A DNA stretch of 64,000 nucleotides from Brachypterus glaber (taxonomy: Eukaryota > Arthropoda > Insecta > Coleoptera > Kateretidae), in the NCBI GenBank assembly GCA_958510825.1, contig OY294044.1:106988893-107052892 (forward strand), read 5' to 3'. Below the pieces are notes generated by a model, which did not search any database, had not been told where the DNA came from, and saw only the letters and a program-made list of their open reading frames with translations. A program made the position numbers and the translations under genes. Each line of letters begins with the position of its first letter. Position 1 is the stretch's first letter. Shown one piece after another: positions 9,611-19,502 of this stretch.

Positions 9611-10964
9611 TAGACATCGTATTTTAGGGAGTCTTGACGTCAGAATGCATAGCCGGGTACAATAACTTAACAAAATCATATTAATTTTATAAAAATGTTT
9701 AATATGTTGCCAAACTACTACATTACCAAAGAAAATTATATAAATATTATGAAAAACCTCTAACGTTTTATTTAAGTAAACGAAAATTTAAAAAAATAAC
9801 AATTCTGAAAATTACGATTTAGTTGGGCTCTTTAATAATCCAAATTTAATTTTATAGTATTGTGGCATGGTGGCTGGGTATTACTTTTACCAAGTAAAAA
9901 AAAATCTGCCTGTCACTTGTGATTAAAATTAATTTAATGTTTTTTACTTACTTTAAATATTTAATTGTCCTTGCTCCTCATCTTCTTTATGGGTTTTTGT
10001 ATTCACATGTCTTAAAATATTAGTTTTTCTTTCCCAGGTTAATTCTTTTTTACAAAATGTGCAGTGTAAAATATTGCCGTCGAACTCTAGTTCTGGATGA
10101 TCTTCAATTCATGATTTAACCGTAGTAAGTATGGATTTTACGAACATTTTATTAAGGGATTTAACTAATAAAATGAACGGTGACAAATGAATATTAGATT
10201 AGGCCCAAACGAAAAAGTTAGAACAAAAAAAAGAAATTAATTCTCATTGCTAATTCAAACGACATGATTCAATGAAAACCTTGTTTCCGCATGCGCGTGA
10301 TTCTAACCAATAAAATAACGTACATGTGATATGCTTGATCTCACATCCTACTTATTTCGTCGCACGCATACGGAAACAAGTTTAGAGCTTTTAGATCTCT
10401 GCAGAGTACATGTTTATAACGATTTTATATAGATTTCACCTTCCAGTCACCTCTTCACAAATTGAATAAAACAAAAACATTTCGTCGGTAGTGTGTTTTT
10501 TCTACAAACACTATAAGTTTTAGTTGTGTAATTTATTATTTTATTTATAATATGAAAAAAAAAAAAAGGATTTGAGTAAAAATAATAATTTTGAAGAAAT
10601 TTTTAAAAACATTTTTCACAAGTTATAAACGTCACAGCTTACGTTATGGAGAATAGAAAAGGATTGGCCAGGTAGATTTTTTTTTAACTTGATAAAAGTA
10701 ATACCCAGCCACCATGTTACAATACTATTAAATAAAATTTGGATGATGTAAAAGGCTAACTAATTCATAATTTTCGGATCTGTTATGTTTTTTTTTTTAA
10801 TTTTTTCTTTCTTAAATAAAAACGCTAGGGGATTTTCATAATATTTATATACTTTTCTTTGTAAATGTAGTAGTTTGATAGGTTATAAAACATTTTTATA
10901 AAATTATTATTTTATTGTACCCGGCTATGGATTTTGACGTCACGACTCGGTGAAATCCGATCTC
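9611..10964. mobile_element. Mutator-like element with long TIRs, copy A
   Basis: TAGTGTTAAT flanks the element exactly (9601-9610 and 10965-10974), a 9-10 bp target duplication. The ends (AGACATCGTATTTTAGGG, and inverted AGAGATCGGATTTCACCG) open imperfect TIRs of about 330 bp that run through GCATAGCCGGGTACAATAA and GGTGGCTGGGTATTACTTTT. Long TIRs plus 9-10 bp duplications are the usual signature of Mutator-like elements. The interior holds a zinc-finger ORF remnant (9953-10108, minus) and an inverted pair around CTTGTTTCCGCATGCGCGTG. No transposase is left. Copy B lies inverted at 50779-51838. Confidence 0.75.
9953..10108 (-). pseudogene. BED/C2H2-like zinc-finger ORF remnant inside the Mutator-like element
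   Basis: A 51-codon minus-strand frame ending in TAA reads like a single zinc finger: HCTFCKKELTWERK, then a short helix and RHVNTKTH, i.e. C-X2-C-X14-H-X5-H. This spacing matches BED-type and related fingers found in transposases and CGG-binding-like proteins. An in-frame TGA sits just upstream, beyond which a frame with similar character continues, so the ORF is broken. Directly after the stop lies AAAGTAAGT, a good splice-donor-like sequence kept in both copies. In copy B (51540-51690) the same region is frameshifted twice. Function could have been DNA binding by a transposase or a captured host finger; no partner domain is visible. Confidence 0.55.
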
Positions 10965-10974
10965 TAGTGTTAAT

Positions 10975-12284
10975 CAAAATTAAAACTGGACAAGGACAAA
11001 ATTGGGACGAACTGTCTGCAAAAAGAATAAAATTTAGCGAATACCAAAGAACTTTTACCTAAAGAAGTAATTTCAGACTAATGTTTATGAATGTGTCATC
11101 TTTTTGTTTGTTTAATTACTAACAGAAACGCGATCAGCTTTGTGGTGTAAAATGTAGATGTCGCTAGTCGACTTTCAGGCTACCTAGTAGCGATGTTGCG
11201 TAGTTTCCACCTTATCATGAATTCAAATCATTATACTTAAATTAAAAATGTAAAAAACTTTATTGTGTTTACTATAATTATGTTTAATAATATAGTATAT
11301 TTAAATCTATTAAAATTAAACTACTAGTTCATATAAAACTCATACAGAACTAATGTTTCTTAAAATTTACAATAAAATATCCAAAGTATATGTTTCCAAT
11401 CGGCAACACTGTACCCCTGTCAGTCATTTTACGACATTGGACTGTGAGTTTACACATTCTTTCTCTCTCTTTAAGTGTAAACAATAGTCACTCCCCACCA
11501 GCCCCTCACCTTAGTTGGTTCACGCTTCAAACAAAGGATACGGTAGATTTCATCATGCTCCTTCTTGAGGTAAAAGTTCTTTGGCGAATACCTACATTAA
11601 ATGGCAATGGTCACCGCTAAAATACGTTAGACAACATAAATTTGTGTCTTCAATATCAACTTAAAAATAAAATTCCCTAAAAATATTATTTTTGAAATAA
11701 ATTATAATAAAATGTGTGTGGTTTTAAAACTTTTCCTCTGTTGGTAATAATAAAAAAATTACGACTAGAACAAAAATTTAACCCCCCTTTTACCCCCCTT
11801 CCCCAACCGAATTTGCTCAAATGCGAACTGTATCGTGGATACAGACAGACAGACAGACAGGGACATAATTTTTTTTTTTTGCTTTCTCGACGTTTCAGAA
11901 AAAAATAAGATAATTTAAGCAAAAAAAATGATTTTTATAATACTTCACAATACTTTCTTTTATGAGAAAGTAAATGAGAAAATTGTAAAATACCATATGT
12001 AATTTTTATGTATTAAATAAATAAATAAATAAATAGTGTTCCAGTAAAAATAAAAGACAATAAAAAAAAATATATATAAAACGCCACAAATGGCTCTGGA
12101 TCCGTTCCTGCTTTTAACTTTTTGTAAATATTCCTATAATTGTTAATGAAAGGTTAAAACCGGACAAGGACAGAACCGAGACGGTTCGTCTGCAAATAGA
12201 GCAAAACGTAGCCAATTAGTCGACGCATGAGAGGTGCAGCAAACTTTATTTATAAATATTGCAGTCTTGGCCATAGATCAGGGC
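10975..12284. other. AT-rich spacer with a ~70 bp dispersed repeat pair, no gene
   Basis: A segment at about 10978-11045 (ACTGGACAAGGACAAAATTG, then GTCTGCAAAAAGA) recurs in direct orientation at 12143-12212 with substitutions. 11700-11930 has a GACAGACAGACAGACAG run and relatedness to 1800-2050 and 42270-42520. The frame at 11390-11620 has no recognisable domain. Confidence 0.5.
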
Positions 12285-12584
12285 CGTAGTTAAAACACAA
12301 GTCACTCACCGCAGTAATGAGAAGAATCCAGCGCATGCGCACTGATTTTCTTATTTTTGTTTTGACGTATGCCAAAAATTATTTTAAGGTTATGTAACAT
12401 TCTTTTGCAGAATTTTACAAAAATATCTACTTTTTTCTTTGCGAGCTAACAGATTTTTTTAATTGGCTAAAAGTTCTCACTTTTAATAGTATTTTCGTGA
12501 AAAAAAAATTGCGGAATATTTATAATAAACATTTGATTCTTAAAATATATCGCCTTCTAAATTCTGAAATATCGTATCTGAAAA

Positions 12585-12910
12585 ATGCCTCCCATTAAAA
12601 AAAACACCAAACCAGCAAACTACCAAACCAAACCATTATTAACATAAAGTTTATGTCATAAACCAATGCCTCCCATTAAAAAAAAAAACACCAAACCAGC
12701 AAACTACCAAACCAAACCATTATTAACATAAAGTTTATGTCATAAACCAATGCCTCCCATTAAAAAAAAAAACACCAAACCAGCAAACTACCAAATCAAA
12801 CCATTGTTAACGTAAACCAACTCATCCCATTAAAAAGAAAAACACCAAACCAGCAAACTATCAAACCAAACCATTGTTAAAGTAAAACAACGCCCACATT
12901 AAAAAAATCA
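12585..12910. repeat. tandem array, ~70-84 bp unit, about 4.3 copies
   Basis: Units start at about 12585, 12666, 12750, 12820 and 12890 with ATGCCTCCCATTAAAA and continue CACCAAACCAGCAAACTACC. The first units include GTTTATGTCATAAACCAA, which is lost in the later shorter ones. The units are nearly identical at the left and decay to the right. Confidence 0.85.
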
Positions 12911-12957
12911 AACAGAAATTCGTGAGTATTTTAACAATCTTTTGCTATATATTCTGG

Positions 12958-13096
12958 CAGACTAACATCTCTACTCTAAATTTCTCTACTCCCTAACATC
13001 CCTACTCCATAACATCCCTACTCCACAACAACTCTACTCCGTAACATCTCTACTCCATAACATCTCTACTCCGTAACAACTCTACTCCACACTATA
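12958..13096. repeat. minisatellite arm, left (unit ACATCTCTACTCCRTA)
   Basis: Seven to eight units of 16-17 bp: CTCTACTCCGTAACAT, CTCTACTCCATAACAT, CCCTACTCCATAACAT and so on. The order of the variants is exactly mirrored in the right arm at 13366-13505, so the two arms form a nearly perfect inverted repeat of about 140 bp separated by 269 bp. Confidence 0.9.
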
Positions 13097-13365
13097 GACA
13101 CTCGATTAGCCACTTGTCTTAACTCAAAAGAATATTTGTCATGCTAAGTCACTGTCAAAAATGAATTCAGTTTATTAATTACTTACATATTAGTGCATGT
13201 TAAGAGTACGCGGTCATTGTTGCTTTTAGAATAATTCATTTATAATTGTTCTAGATTTACATTTAAAGATAAACGTTTTCTAGGAAAAAAATAAAATAAT
13301 CTAGAAGAAGAAGATTCTTTGTTCTTTGAGTTGCTCATTTATTATTAGGTGGCTAATAAAGTGCA

Positions 13366-13505
13366 TATAGTGTGGAGTAGAGTTGTTACGGAGTAGAGAT
13401 GTTATGGAGTAGAGATGTTACGGAGTAGAGTTGTTGTGGAGTAGGGATGTTATGGAGTAGGGATGTTAGGGAGTAGAGAAATTTAGAGTAGAGATGTTAG
13501 TCTGC
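13366..13505. repeat. minisatellite arm, right (inverted copy of 12958-13096)
   Basis: Reads TATAGTGTGGAGTAGAGTTG, then GTTACGGAGTAGAGAT units, and is the reverse complement of the left arm including its unit-by-unit variants. The arrays therefore did not amplify independently after inversion. Confidence 0.9.
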
Positions 13506-13862
13506 GTATATTCTAACAAAAAAAAACTGGATTTTCCGCACCTAATTATATTCAAGACAGTAAGTTTTAGTAATAAAACCAGAAATCAGTTCAAAAATAT
13601 AGTTCATTTTTGTGGACCTGATGCACACCGTAACCCCACTCAAATTAAACTATTTCATAAAACTACTACTGCCTAAACGGAAGCCACTTTTAACATCCCT
13701 CAAAACAAAAATAAGCAAACCATTGCGCATGTGCTAGATTCTTCTCATTACTGCGGCGAGCGAATCGTGTTAAAACGGTTGAATAGGCGGGGGCGCAACA
13801 GATTTGATGCGCGTGAAGCCATTGCCGTAAAAAGAGTTGCAACTAATTTATTTTTTTCACTA

Positions 13863-14748
13863 CTAAAGTTTATTTTTTTAAGGTATAGTTATTTTAAAGC
13901 TTCCCGCTTGTAAACAGTCTCGAAATTACCATAATAGCAACGTAAGATACGCATGCGTCGTAAGCGAAATGACTAGGCCCAATTTACACAACCCTAAAAC
14001 GTTGACATATGCCATTAACGAGAACAATAGTTTATTCCTCTAAATTATTGGAATAAAAGCGATTTTATAAGCAAATTTTGTTTCTACAGGAATACAAAAG
14101 TGTATTTAGCAACGGCTTTATCAATTCTCTTTTTTTTTACATCATAAAAACAAAGTAAGTAAACAAAAATTATAAATTTTAAATACTGTTCAAAACTGAG
14201 TGTTTTTAGGTATCCATTTTATAAGAAACAAATTATTTTCCCTAATTTTTAAATATGATAAAGAATGTGTTCTCTAAAGTGCAACACCAACGAACAGGAC
14301 TGAAAAGGTACATAACATTATTAATTCTATAAAATAGTTACGTCAAAATACACAAATTATGCTTAAAATCGTAAAATTTTTGCGAAACGAATTAAGCGCA
14401 GCCTCCATAGGCCCGTCTCCCATATTTTTAATTGAATTTAAGCATCCAATTGCTTTAAAAAATAGGGATTATTAAGTCTATTAGGATAAATAAATGATTT
14501 TCTAAATAACTAACATTTCATGCTTTTTATCATAAAAACCTACGAATTAACACAATTCTCATGAAAAATTGTAAAAATTATGTGAAATGAGAAGTATTTA
14601 TTGGTTTGGTTCATAAAAAAATCATTTATAAAATAAAAAAGTTTTTCTTGTTTATGTTGACATTCAAAACAAGCCACATGCTTCAGTGTAAATCGGACTT
14701 TGTGGAGTATTTAGCGGCAAATTTAAAATAACTATACCTATACCTGAT
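13863..14748 (-). mobile_element. AAGGTATAGTTATTTTAAA MITE, copy 1 (inverted, interrupted)
   Basis: Starts CTAAAGTTTATTTTTTTAAG and ends at AAAATAACTATACC. It is the reverse of the copies at 14792-15978, 52815-53403 and 57156-57564. Diagnostic internal text (GCTTTATCAATTCTC; GGCCCAATTTACACAACC) is in the same order. About 470 bp at 14180-14650, absent from the other copies, is an insert of unknown type. The last ~20 bp of the right TIR are replaced. Confidence 0.8.
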
Positions 14749-14791
14749 AAATTAAATCTCTGCACCTAGATCAATAATCATTTTTTCTCTC

Positions 14792-15978
14792 CTAAAGTTT
14801 ATTTTTTTTAAGGTATAGTTATTTTAAATTTGCCGCTAAAAACTCCACAAAGCCCAATTTACACTGAAGCATGTGGCTTGTTTTGAATGTCAACATAACC
14901 AAAATTTATAATGTTTGTTTACTTACTTTATTTTTGTAATATTTTGATGTAAAAAAAGAGAATTGATAAAGCTGTTGCTAAAAACACTTTTGTATTCCTG
15001 TAGAAACAAAATTTGCTTATAAAATCGCTTTTATTCCAGTAATTTAGAGGAATAAACCATTGTTTTGTTCGGGTTAATGACACGTCAAAGTTTTACGGTT
15101 GTGTAAATTGGGCCTAGTCATTTCGCTTACGACGTACCCAGGTAGCAAAATAACATGACAGTCACGTGAAAGTCACGTTAATATGTGACATGTGATGTTA
15201 AGATTGTAGTCTCATTTAACAAGAATGTAGCATGGTGGGGATGTCCTAAGTCCGCCCCTAATAACATCACACAATGACATCCCGAAAATAACGTGTTTGT
15301 GACATCATAAATCCACATTCCTGTTATATCTAATATCTTATGGATGCCGTTACTGGTACTTTAATATTTAAATAATATTCTAGCTTTTTCTAAATTAAAA
15401 CCATTAAAAACGCTATAACCCTATAAAAAAATCGGATTTAAAATCAATCTGTAATTAAAACAATCACAGATTGAAACAGATAGATTCTAAATACGAAATT
15501 GCAGATTAAGCGGAGAATATATTCCTTTAATTCGTGTCCGTGGTCTTGAGAAGCCCGACAGAGCCCCCTATCCATTGGAAATCGTATAATGTGTATACAA
15601 TTTCCTTATAATAATTTACTCTATCAACATTATCTTATATCGATTTTTTTGCTTCGAACGTCGGTGAGAAGCAAAATAACATGACATTCACGTGAAAGCC
15701 ACGTTAATATGTGACATGCGATATATTCACAGCGTTGCTAAATATTTGTTATTAAATAACATGGTTGTCACGTTACACGTGTTACGTTGCAAATGTGATG
15801 TTAAATACATGTTATTTTTCAATATTATGTGATGTTATGATTTAGTTTAAAAATACACCCAAAAGTGATGTTAATTTCTTGTAATATAACATCCCTTGCT
15901 ACCTGGGTATGGTAATTTCGAGATTGTTTACAAGCGGGAAGGTTTAAAATAACTACACCTTAAAAAAATAAACTTTAG
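14792..15978 (+). mobile_element. AAGGTATAGTTATTTTAAA MITE, copy 2, split by a nested element
   Basis: Starts CTAAAGTTTATTTTTTTTAA and ends AAAAATAAACTTTAG; TIRs about 37 bp. The body shows CACTGAAGCATGTGGCTTG, GAGAATTGATAAAGCTGTTG and GGGCCTAGTCATTTCGCTTA as in copies 3 and 4. Interrupted by 15137-15907. Forms an inverted pair with copy 1. No ORF; about 420 bp without the insert. DNA downstream to about 16370 also resembles the DNA downstream of copy 3. Confidence 0.85.
15137..15907. mobile_element. CCCAGGTAGCAA element nested in the MITE (TSD TA)
   Basis: Ends CCCAGGTAGCAAAATAACAT and inverted CCCAGGTAGCAAGGGATGTT, flanked by TA (15135-15136, 15908-15909). A block with AGTCACGTGAAAGTCACG and TTAATATGTGACATG occurs just inside the left end and again at about 15672-15720. 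Words such as GTGATGTTA and CACGT recur through the element. No ORF. The first bases and TSD agree with the element at 54839-56931 (CCCATATAGCAC / CCCAGATGGCAC). Confidence 0.8.
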
Positions 15979-16370
15979 TAGGAGTTAATTTTATAAACAA
16001 TTGACAACTGTCACTTGATTTCCCTGAAATTGCAAAGACCTGACATTGCTGAATGATTTCAGTTGGACAAAATTAAACAAAATTTTGCCATTGGATAAAA
16101 AATGAGCATGGCAAATATTATAAATAAATTAATTTTAATGGAATATAAAACATTATGTAGTAAATAAACAACTTACCGATATGTTTTTGCACATTTAAAA
16201 ATTTAAAAATGCTACCTTCTATAGAACTGTCAACTTTTAGTAAATAAATTTATTCATTTGTTTTTAAAAATGGCGATTTCAAAGGCTGCTTGTTTTTTTC
16301 GCGGTTAATTAGAATCCAGCAAACGTTTTACTTTATTATTGAAATAAAAATGTCTAAATAATAAGAATAA
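15979..16370 (+). repeat. dispersed repeat, partner 53404-53885
   Basis: TTCATTTGTTTTTAAAAATG then GCGATTTCAA, TCGCGGTTAATTA, and CGTTTTACTTTATTATTG occur here at about 16250-16350 and in the same order at 53770-53870, both directly downstream of an AAGGTATAG MITE copy in the same orientation. This suggests that MITE plus flank were duplicated together or that the MITE sits inside a larger repeat. Confidence 0.6.
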
Positions 16371-16488
16371 AAGTCCAAACCAAAACAGGTCTGTGTTCCC
16401 TGCATTAAAACTAGGCTTAAATAAGCACGGTTTAATTCTTTAAATAAAAAATTTAGAGATGCTATGTCACTAACAAAAATGGCAACGG

Positions 16489-17400
16489 ATCAGGGCCGTA
16501 GTTAAATCGGTTGGCTTAGAGGGGCGTAATAAAACGAAAGCGCGCTTAAGCGCTTAAAAAATTTAAATTTCCTGCGAAAGTCCATTACCGCGAAACCGTT
16601 ACCGCGCCGCCGTTACCGCGCATAGACTTTACCGCGAAAGCCATTACTGCGAAGAAAATAACAGCGAAGGGTCAACTCCGCGCATGGACTTTACCACGAA
16701 AACCATTACCGCGAAAACCATTACCGCGCATAATTATTTTAATTTTTTTTTTAAGAAAAAAAGATTAAATAAAAATAAATATTTTGCAGAAAACAATCAA
16801 ACATTTCTAACTGATATAGCTGCTGAGTCAGGGTTGTGGCCATTACTAGTTTTCTTTAAAACATTTCCGTCCGAAGTATGCAAACCCTCCTTGCAACAAA
16901 GCATGTCGTAATTTGCGCACTTACATTTACTTACAGTTCTTTCCTGTATATAAAATGTTTATATACAGCGAGGTCTTTGCTCCTAGCACTTTTCATTATT
17001 TCGATAGACATGACGATTCGTACTAAACTGATTATTAATCAGCGATTTATAAAAATCCGTCGATAAAAATTAAAAAAAACACACACACAAATAAAAAACA
17101 CAAACACCGATATATGGGCACATTTAGTAAACGTTTCACTTTATCAATAAAAAACCAAACCAAAACCAAAACTAACCAACCCAAACTACCATCAATCCCA
17201 CCGAAATACCCTTACATAAAATAAAAATAACGTATACGTAAACGATTTTCGCTGTAAAAGTCATTCGCGGTAAAGACCGTTCGGGGTATTGAACTGCGCG
17301 GTAATGGTATTCGCGGTAAAGAACATGCGCGTAATGGCTTGTCGCGGTAATGGCGATCGCGGTAATGGACTCCGCGGTAATGGTCTTCGCGATTGTTTTT
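16489..17400. mobile_element. fold-back element with CCATTACCGCG tandem arms
   Basis: Left arm (about 16570-16735) has at least ten degenerate units of CCATTACCGCGAAAA type; the right arm (about 17245-17400) has the inverted CGCGGTAATGG units. The sequence between (about 16740-17240) is AT-rich with no gene. CAGGGCCGTAGTTAAATCGG at 16491 may be the outer end, as at 12281. Arms of short tandem repeats in opposite orientation are the hallmark of FB-type elements. No transposase is visible. Confidence 0.7.
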
Positions 17401-17419
17401 TCGCTTTAAAGTCCAGCAC

Positions 17420-17470
17420 CCTATTTTGTCTAATTTTGTCCAGTTTTGTCCAATTTTGTCCGGTTTTGTC
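17420..17470. repeat. TTTTGTCC minisatellite
   Basis: About five units of 9-12 bp (ATTTTGTCTAATTTTGTCC, AGTTTTGTCCAATTTTGTCC, GGTTTTGTCC) directly before the 221 bp direct duplication. Confidence 0.85.
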
Positions 17471-17890
17471 CACCGGCCTGGACAATTTCAAAAAAGTGTA
17501 CTTTTTCACAACCCTGCAAATTTCAATCATGTTCCATTATCCTATGGAACTCAAGTGCATACTAATTAGTTTAAAGTACAGTTTAATTCACCACAAGGTG
17601 GCCATACAGGCCATACCCTATAGGGAGATCTCGGTAGTCTCATTTTTCCCACGTTTTTAAAAATCTTTGGTTTTTCGCTGTAAAGTCCGGCCACCGGCCT
17701 GGACAATTTCAAAAAAGTGTACTTTTTCACAACCCTGCAAATTTCAATCATGTTCCATTATCCTATGGAACTCAAGTGCATACTAATTAGTTTAAAGTAC
17801 AGTTTAATTCACTACAAGGTGGCCATACAGGCCATACCCTATAGGGAGATCTCGGTAGTCTCCTTTTTCCCACGTTTTTAAAAATCTTGT
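17471..17890. repeat. direct tandem duplication, period 221 bp
   Basis: CACCGGCCTGGACAATTTCA begins at 17471 and again at 17692. The two units stay nearly identical through GGTGGCCATACAGGCCATAC and CCCACGTTTTTAAAAATCTT. Open frames of 61-123 codons across it are by-products of the repeat. Confidence 0.9.
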
Positions 17891-18473
17891 TTTCCAAACT
17901 AAGAACTTGATACTTATAATTGGACACCCTTTGAAGTGCCGAGGTCATTCCTGCCAGGAGCGCGCGCTTGTCCCAGATGCAACCCTGCACTGTTGCCCTC
18001 GTTTAAAGGATAGTTTTATTGTACACACACACACACAAACGGGCCTGGAAAATAGGTCAGGCTCCGCGAAACTGGGACAAATTTTAATCCTGTTTTCGTA
18101 TTTACGCATTTATAATATGTATTGACAGATCGTCAGGTTAAAGTTACAAGGTTTTGGTACACTAAACCATGTTTTGAGTAAATTGAAAAAGAAAAATTCT
18201 CTTTCTGCTTTTCTTACACAAAATAAATATAAGGTGGGTGAGCCAAATACTGCCGGGTTAAGACATTTAATTTATAGGAACTGTTTCATATTTTTGGATG
18301 TAGAATCACCTCTTAGATTTTGACATGGCAGTTACTGATCGCCCTGTTTATGAGGTTAGTTATCAAAAAAAAATAAACTTTAAAAATGGTCAAGCGCCCA
18401 ATTAATTCAAAACTGGACGAATCTGAACTTATCCTTGCTAATTTGTGGCCAAACTATCTAATTTATACAGACC

Positions 18474-19173
18474 GTGTCAAAAGTCCGCTCCTCACTTTAA
18501 CTTTTGAACGGCTTAAAATATCAATTTGAAATTTGGAAAATGTGAATATAATGACCCAAATAATTTTTGGTAGGTATATATTTGATAGGTTTACGGGGCA
18601 GAATAGTGGCAGGGGGGCAAGGTGGGACATTTTTCTAAATGAAAAGGGGGGTCGTGCGATACATCATTTTAAAGCCTATAAAACTTTCTGTTCGCCCACA
18701 TATTTTTTATTTTTTGGAGCAAGTTTTGGTGTTTAAAATAGGATTCAAAATGGGATTTTTCGTCAAAATTTCTTTAAAAAAATCAAACAATTTTTGAAAT
18801 ATGGTTTATTTAATGATGCAATAATACTTTTAAACTAATTTTAAATGATAAAAATAGAATTTTACAAAATAAATCCTAAACAATCGCTTTTTTAGCATAA
18901 AAAATTAAAAAATTAAAACCTTGAAAAAAAGGTTTCAAAAATTAAAAAATATGTGGTAGAATAGAAAAATTTATGAGCTTTAAAATGATTTATCACACGA
19001 CCCCCCTTTCCATTAAAAAAAAGGGTTCCTCTTGCCCCCCTGTCTCCATTGTGCATATTAAATATATAACAAAAAAATATTTGGGTTATGTTATTTACGT
19101 GTTCCAAATTTCAAATTGATATCTTAAGCCGTTCAAAAGTTAAAAGGGGGGGGGCGGCGTCCTTTTTACACGC
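18474..19173. mobile_element. fold-back element with ~230 bp imperfect arms
   Basis: Left arm 18497-18725 (TTTTGAACGGCTTAAAATAT, AAAGGGGGGTCGTG, CATCATTTTAAAGC) is mirrored at 18925-19146 (CACACGACCCCCCTTT, CTTAAGCCGTTCAAAAGTTA). Outermost text GTGTCAAAAGTCC pairs with inverted GTGTAAAAAGGACG. The arms have diverged by perhaps a fifth. The mirrored 64- and 67-codon frames in the arms are not genes. Confidence 0.7.
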
Positions 19174-19180
19174 ACATTTG

Positions 19181-19502
19181 TAGATTATAATTTAAAAAAA
19201 AATACATTTTTCGCATCCATAAATGATATTTGTTCCTGCAGTTTATTTCGCATTTTGTCGTAAAACAACTAAAACAACCATATCTGGGGCACATCTCTGC
19301 AGAAACGGAAAATGTACGAGACGCATCATGGCCATCTGCGTGGGTTGGTGTAGGTCACGTCCGTCGCCGGTGAACCGCGCCCTTTAATCACAACCACCCA
19401 CGATTTTGTTGATTAGTTGATATTTTGGGCGATGGAATTTTGGTAATGACAACAATTATTGTTGGCTAATTATCTCACTGAGAAGGAAAACAATTATTGT
19501 GT
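19181..19502. other. spacer, no gene seen
   Basis: Somewhat GC-richer at 19310-19390, but no ORF over 60 codons, tRNA fold or repeat recognised. Confidence 0.4.

Larger units (their letters stand above)
12291..13777. mobile_element. TIR element enclosing a tandem array and a minisatellite-armed inverted repeat
   Basis: Ends are inverted over about 80 bp: CTCACCGCAGTAATGAGAAG then GCGCATGCGC and TTATTTTTGTTTTGA on the left, the same text inverted at 13699-13777. The interior has a ~70-84 bp tandem array (12585-12910) and an inverted repeat with arms of 16-17 bp units (12958-13096 and 13366-13505). The left end directly follows CAGGGCCGTAGTTAAAAC, a text also present at 16490 and like hAT ends. 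No transposase ORF. Confidence 0.65.

Noticed and set aside
12958..13505. CRISPR array
   Set aside because: Units are directly adjacent 16-17 bp repeats without unique spacers, in two inverted blocks in a eukaryotic context; no cas genes.
17289..17660. 123-codon plus-strand ORF
   Set aside because: Translation of CGCGGTAATGG units, TTTTGTCC units and a tandem duplication.
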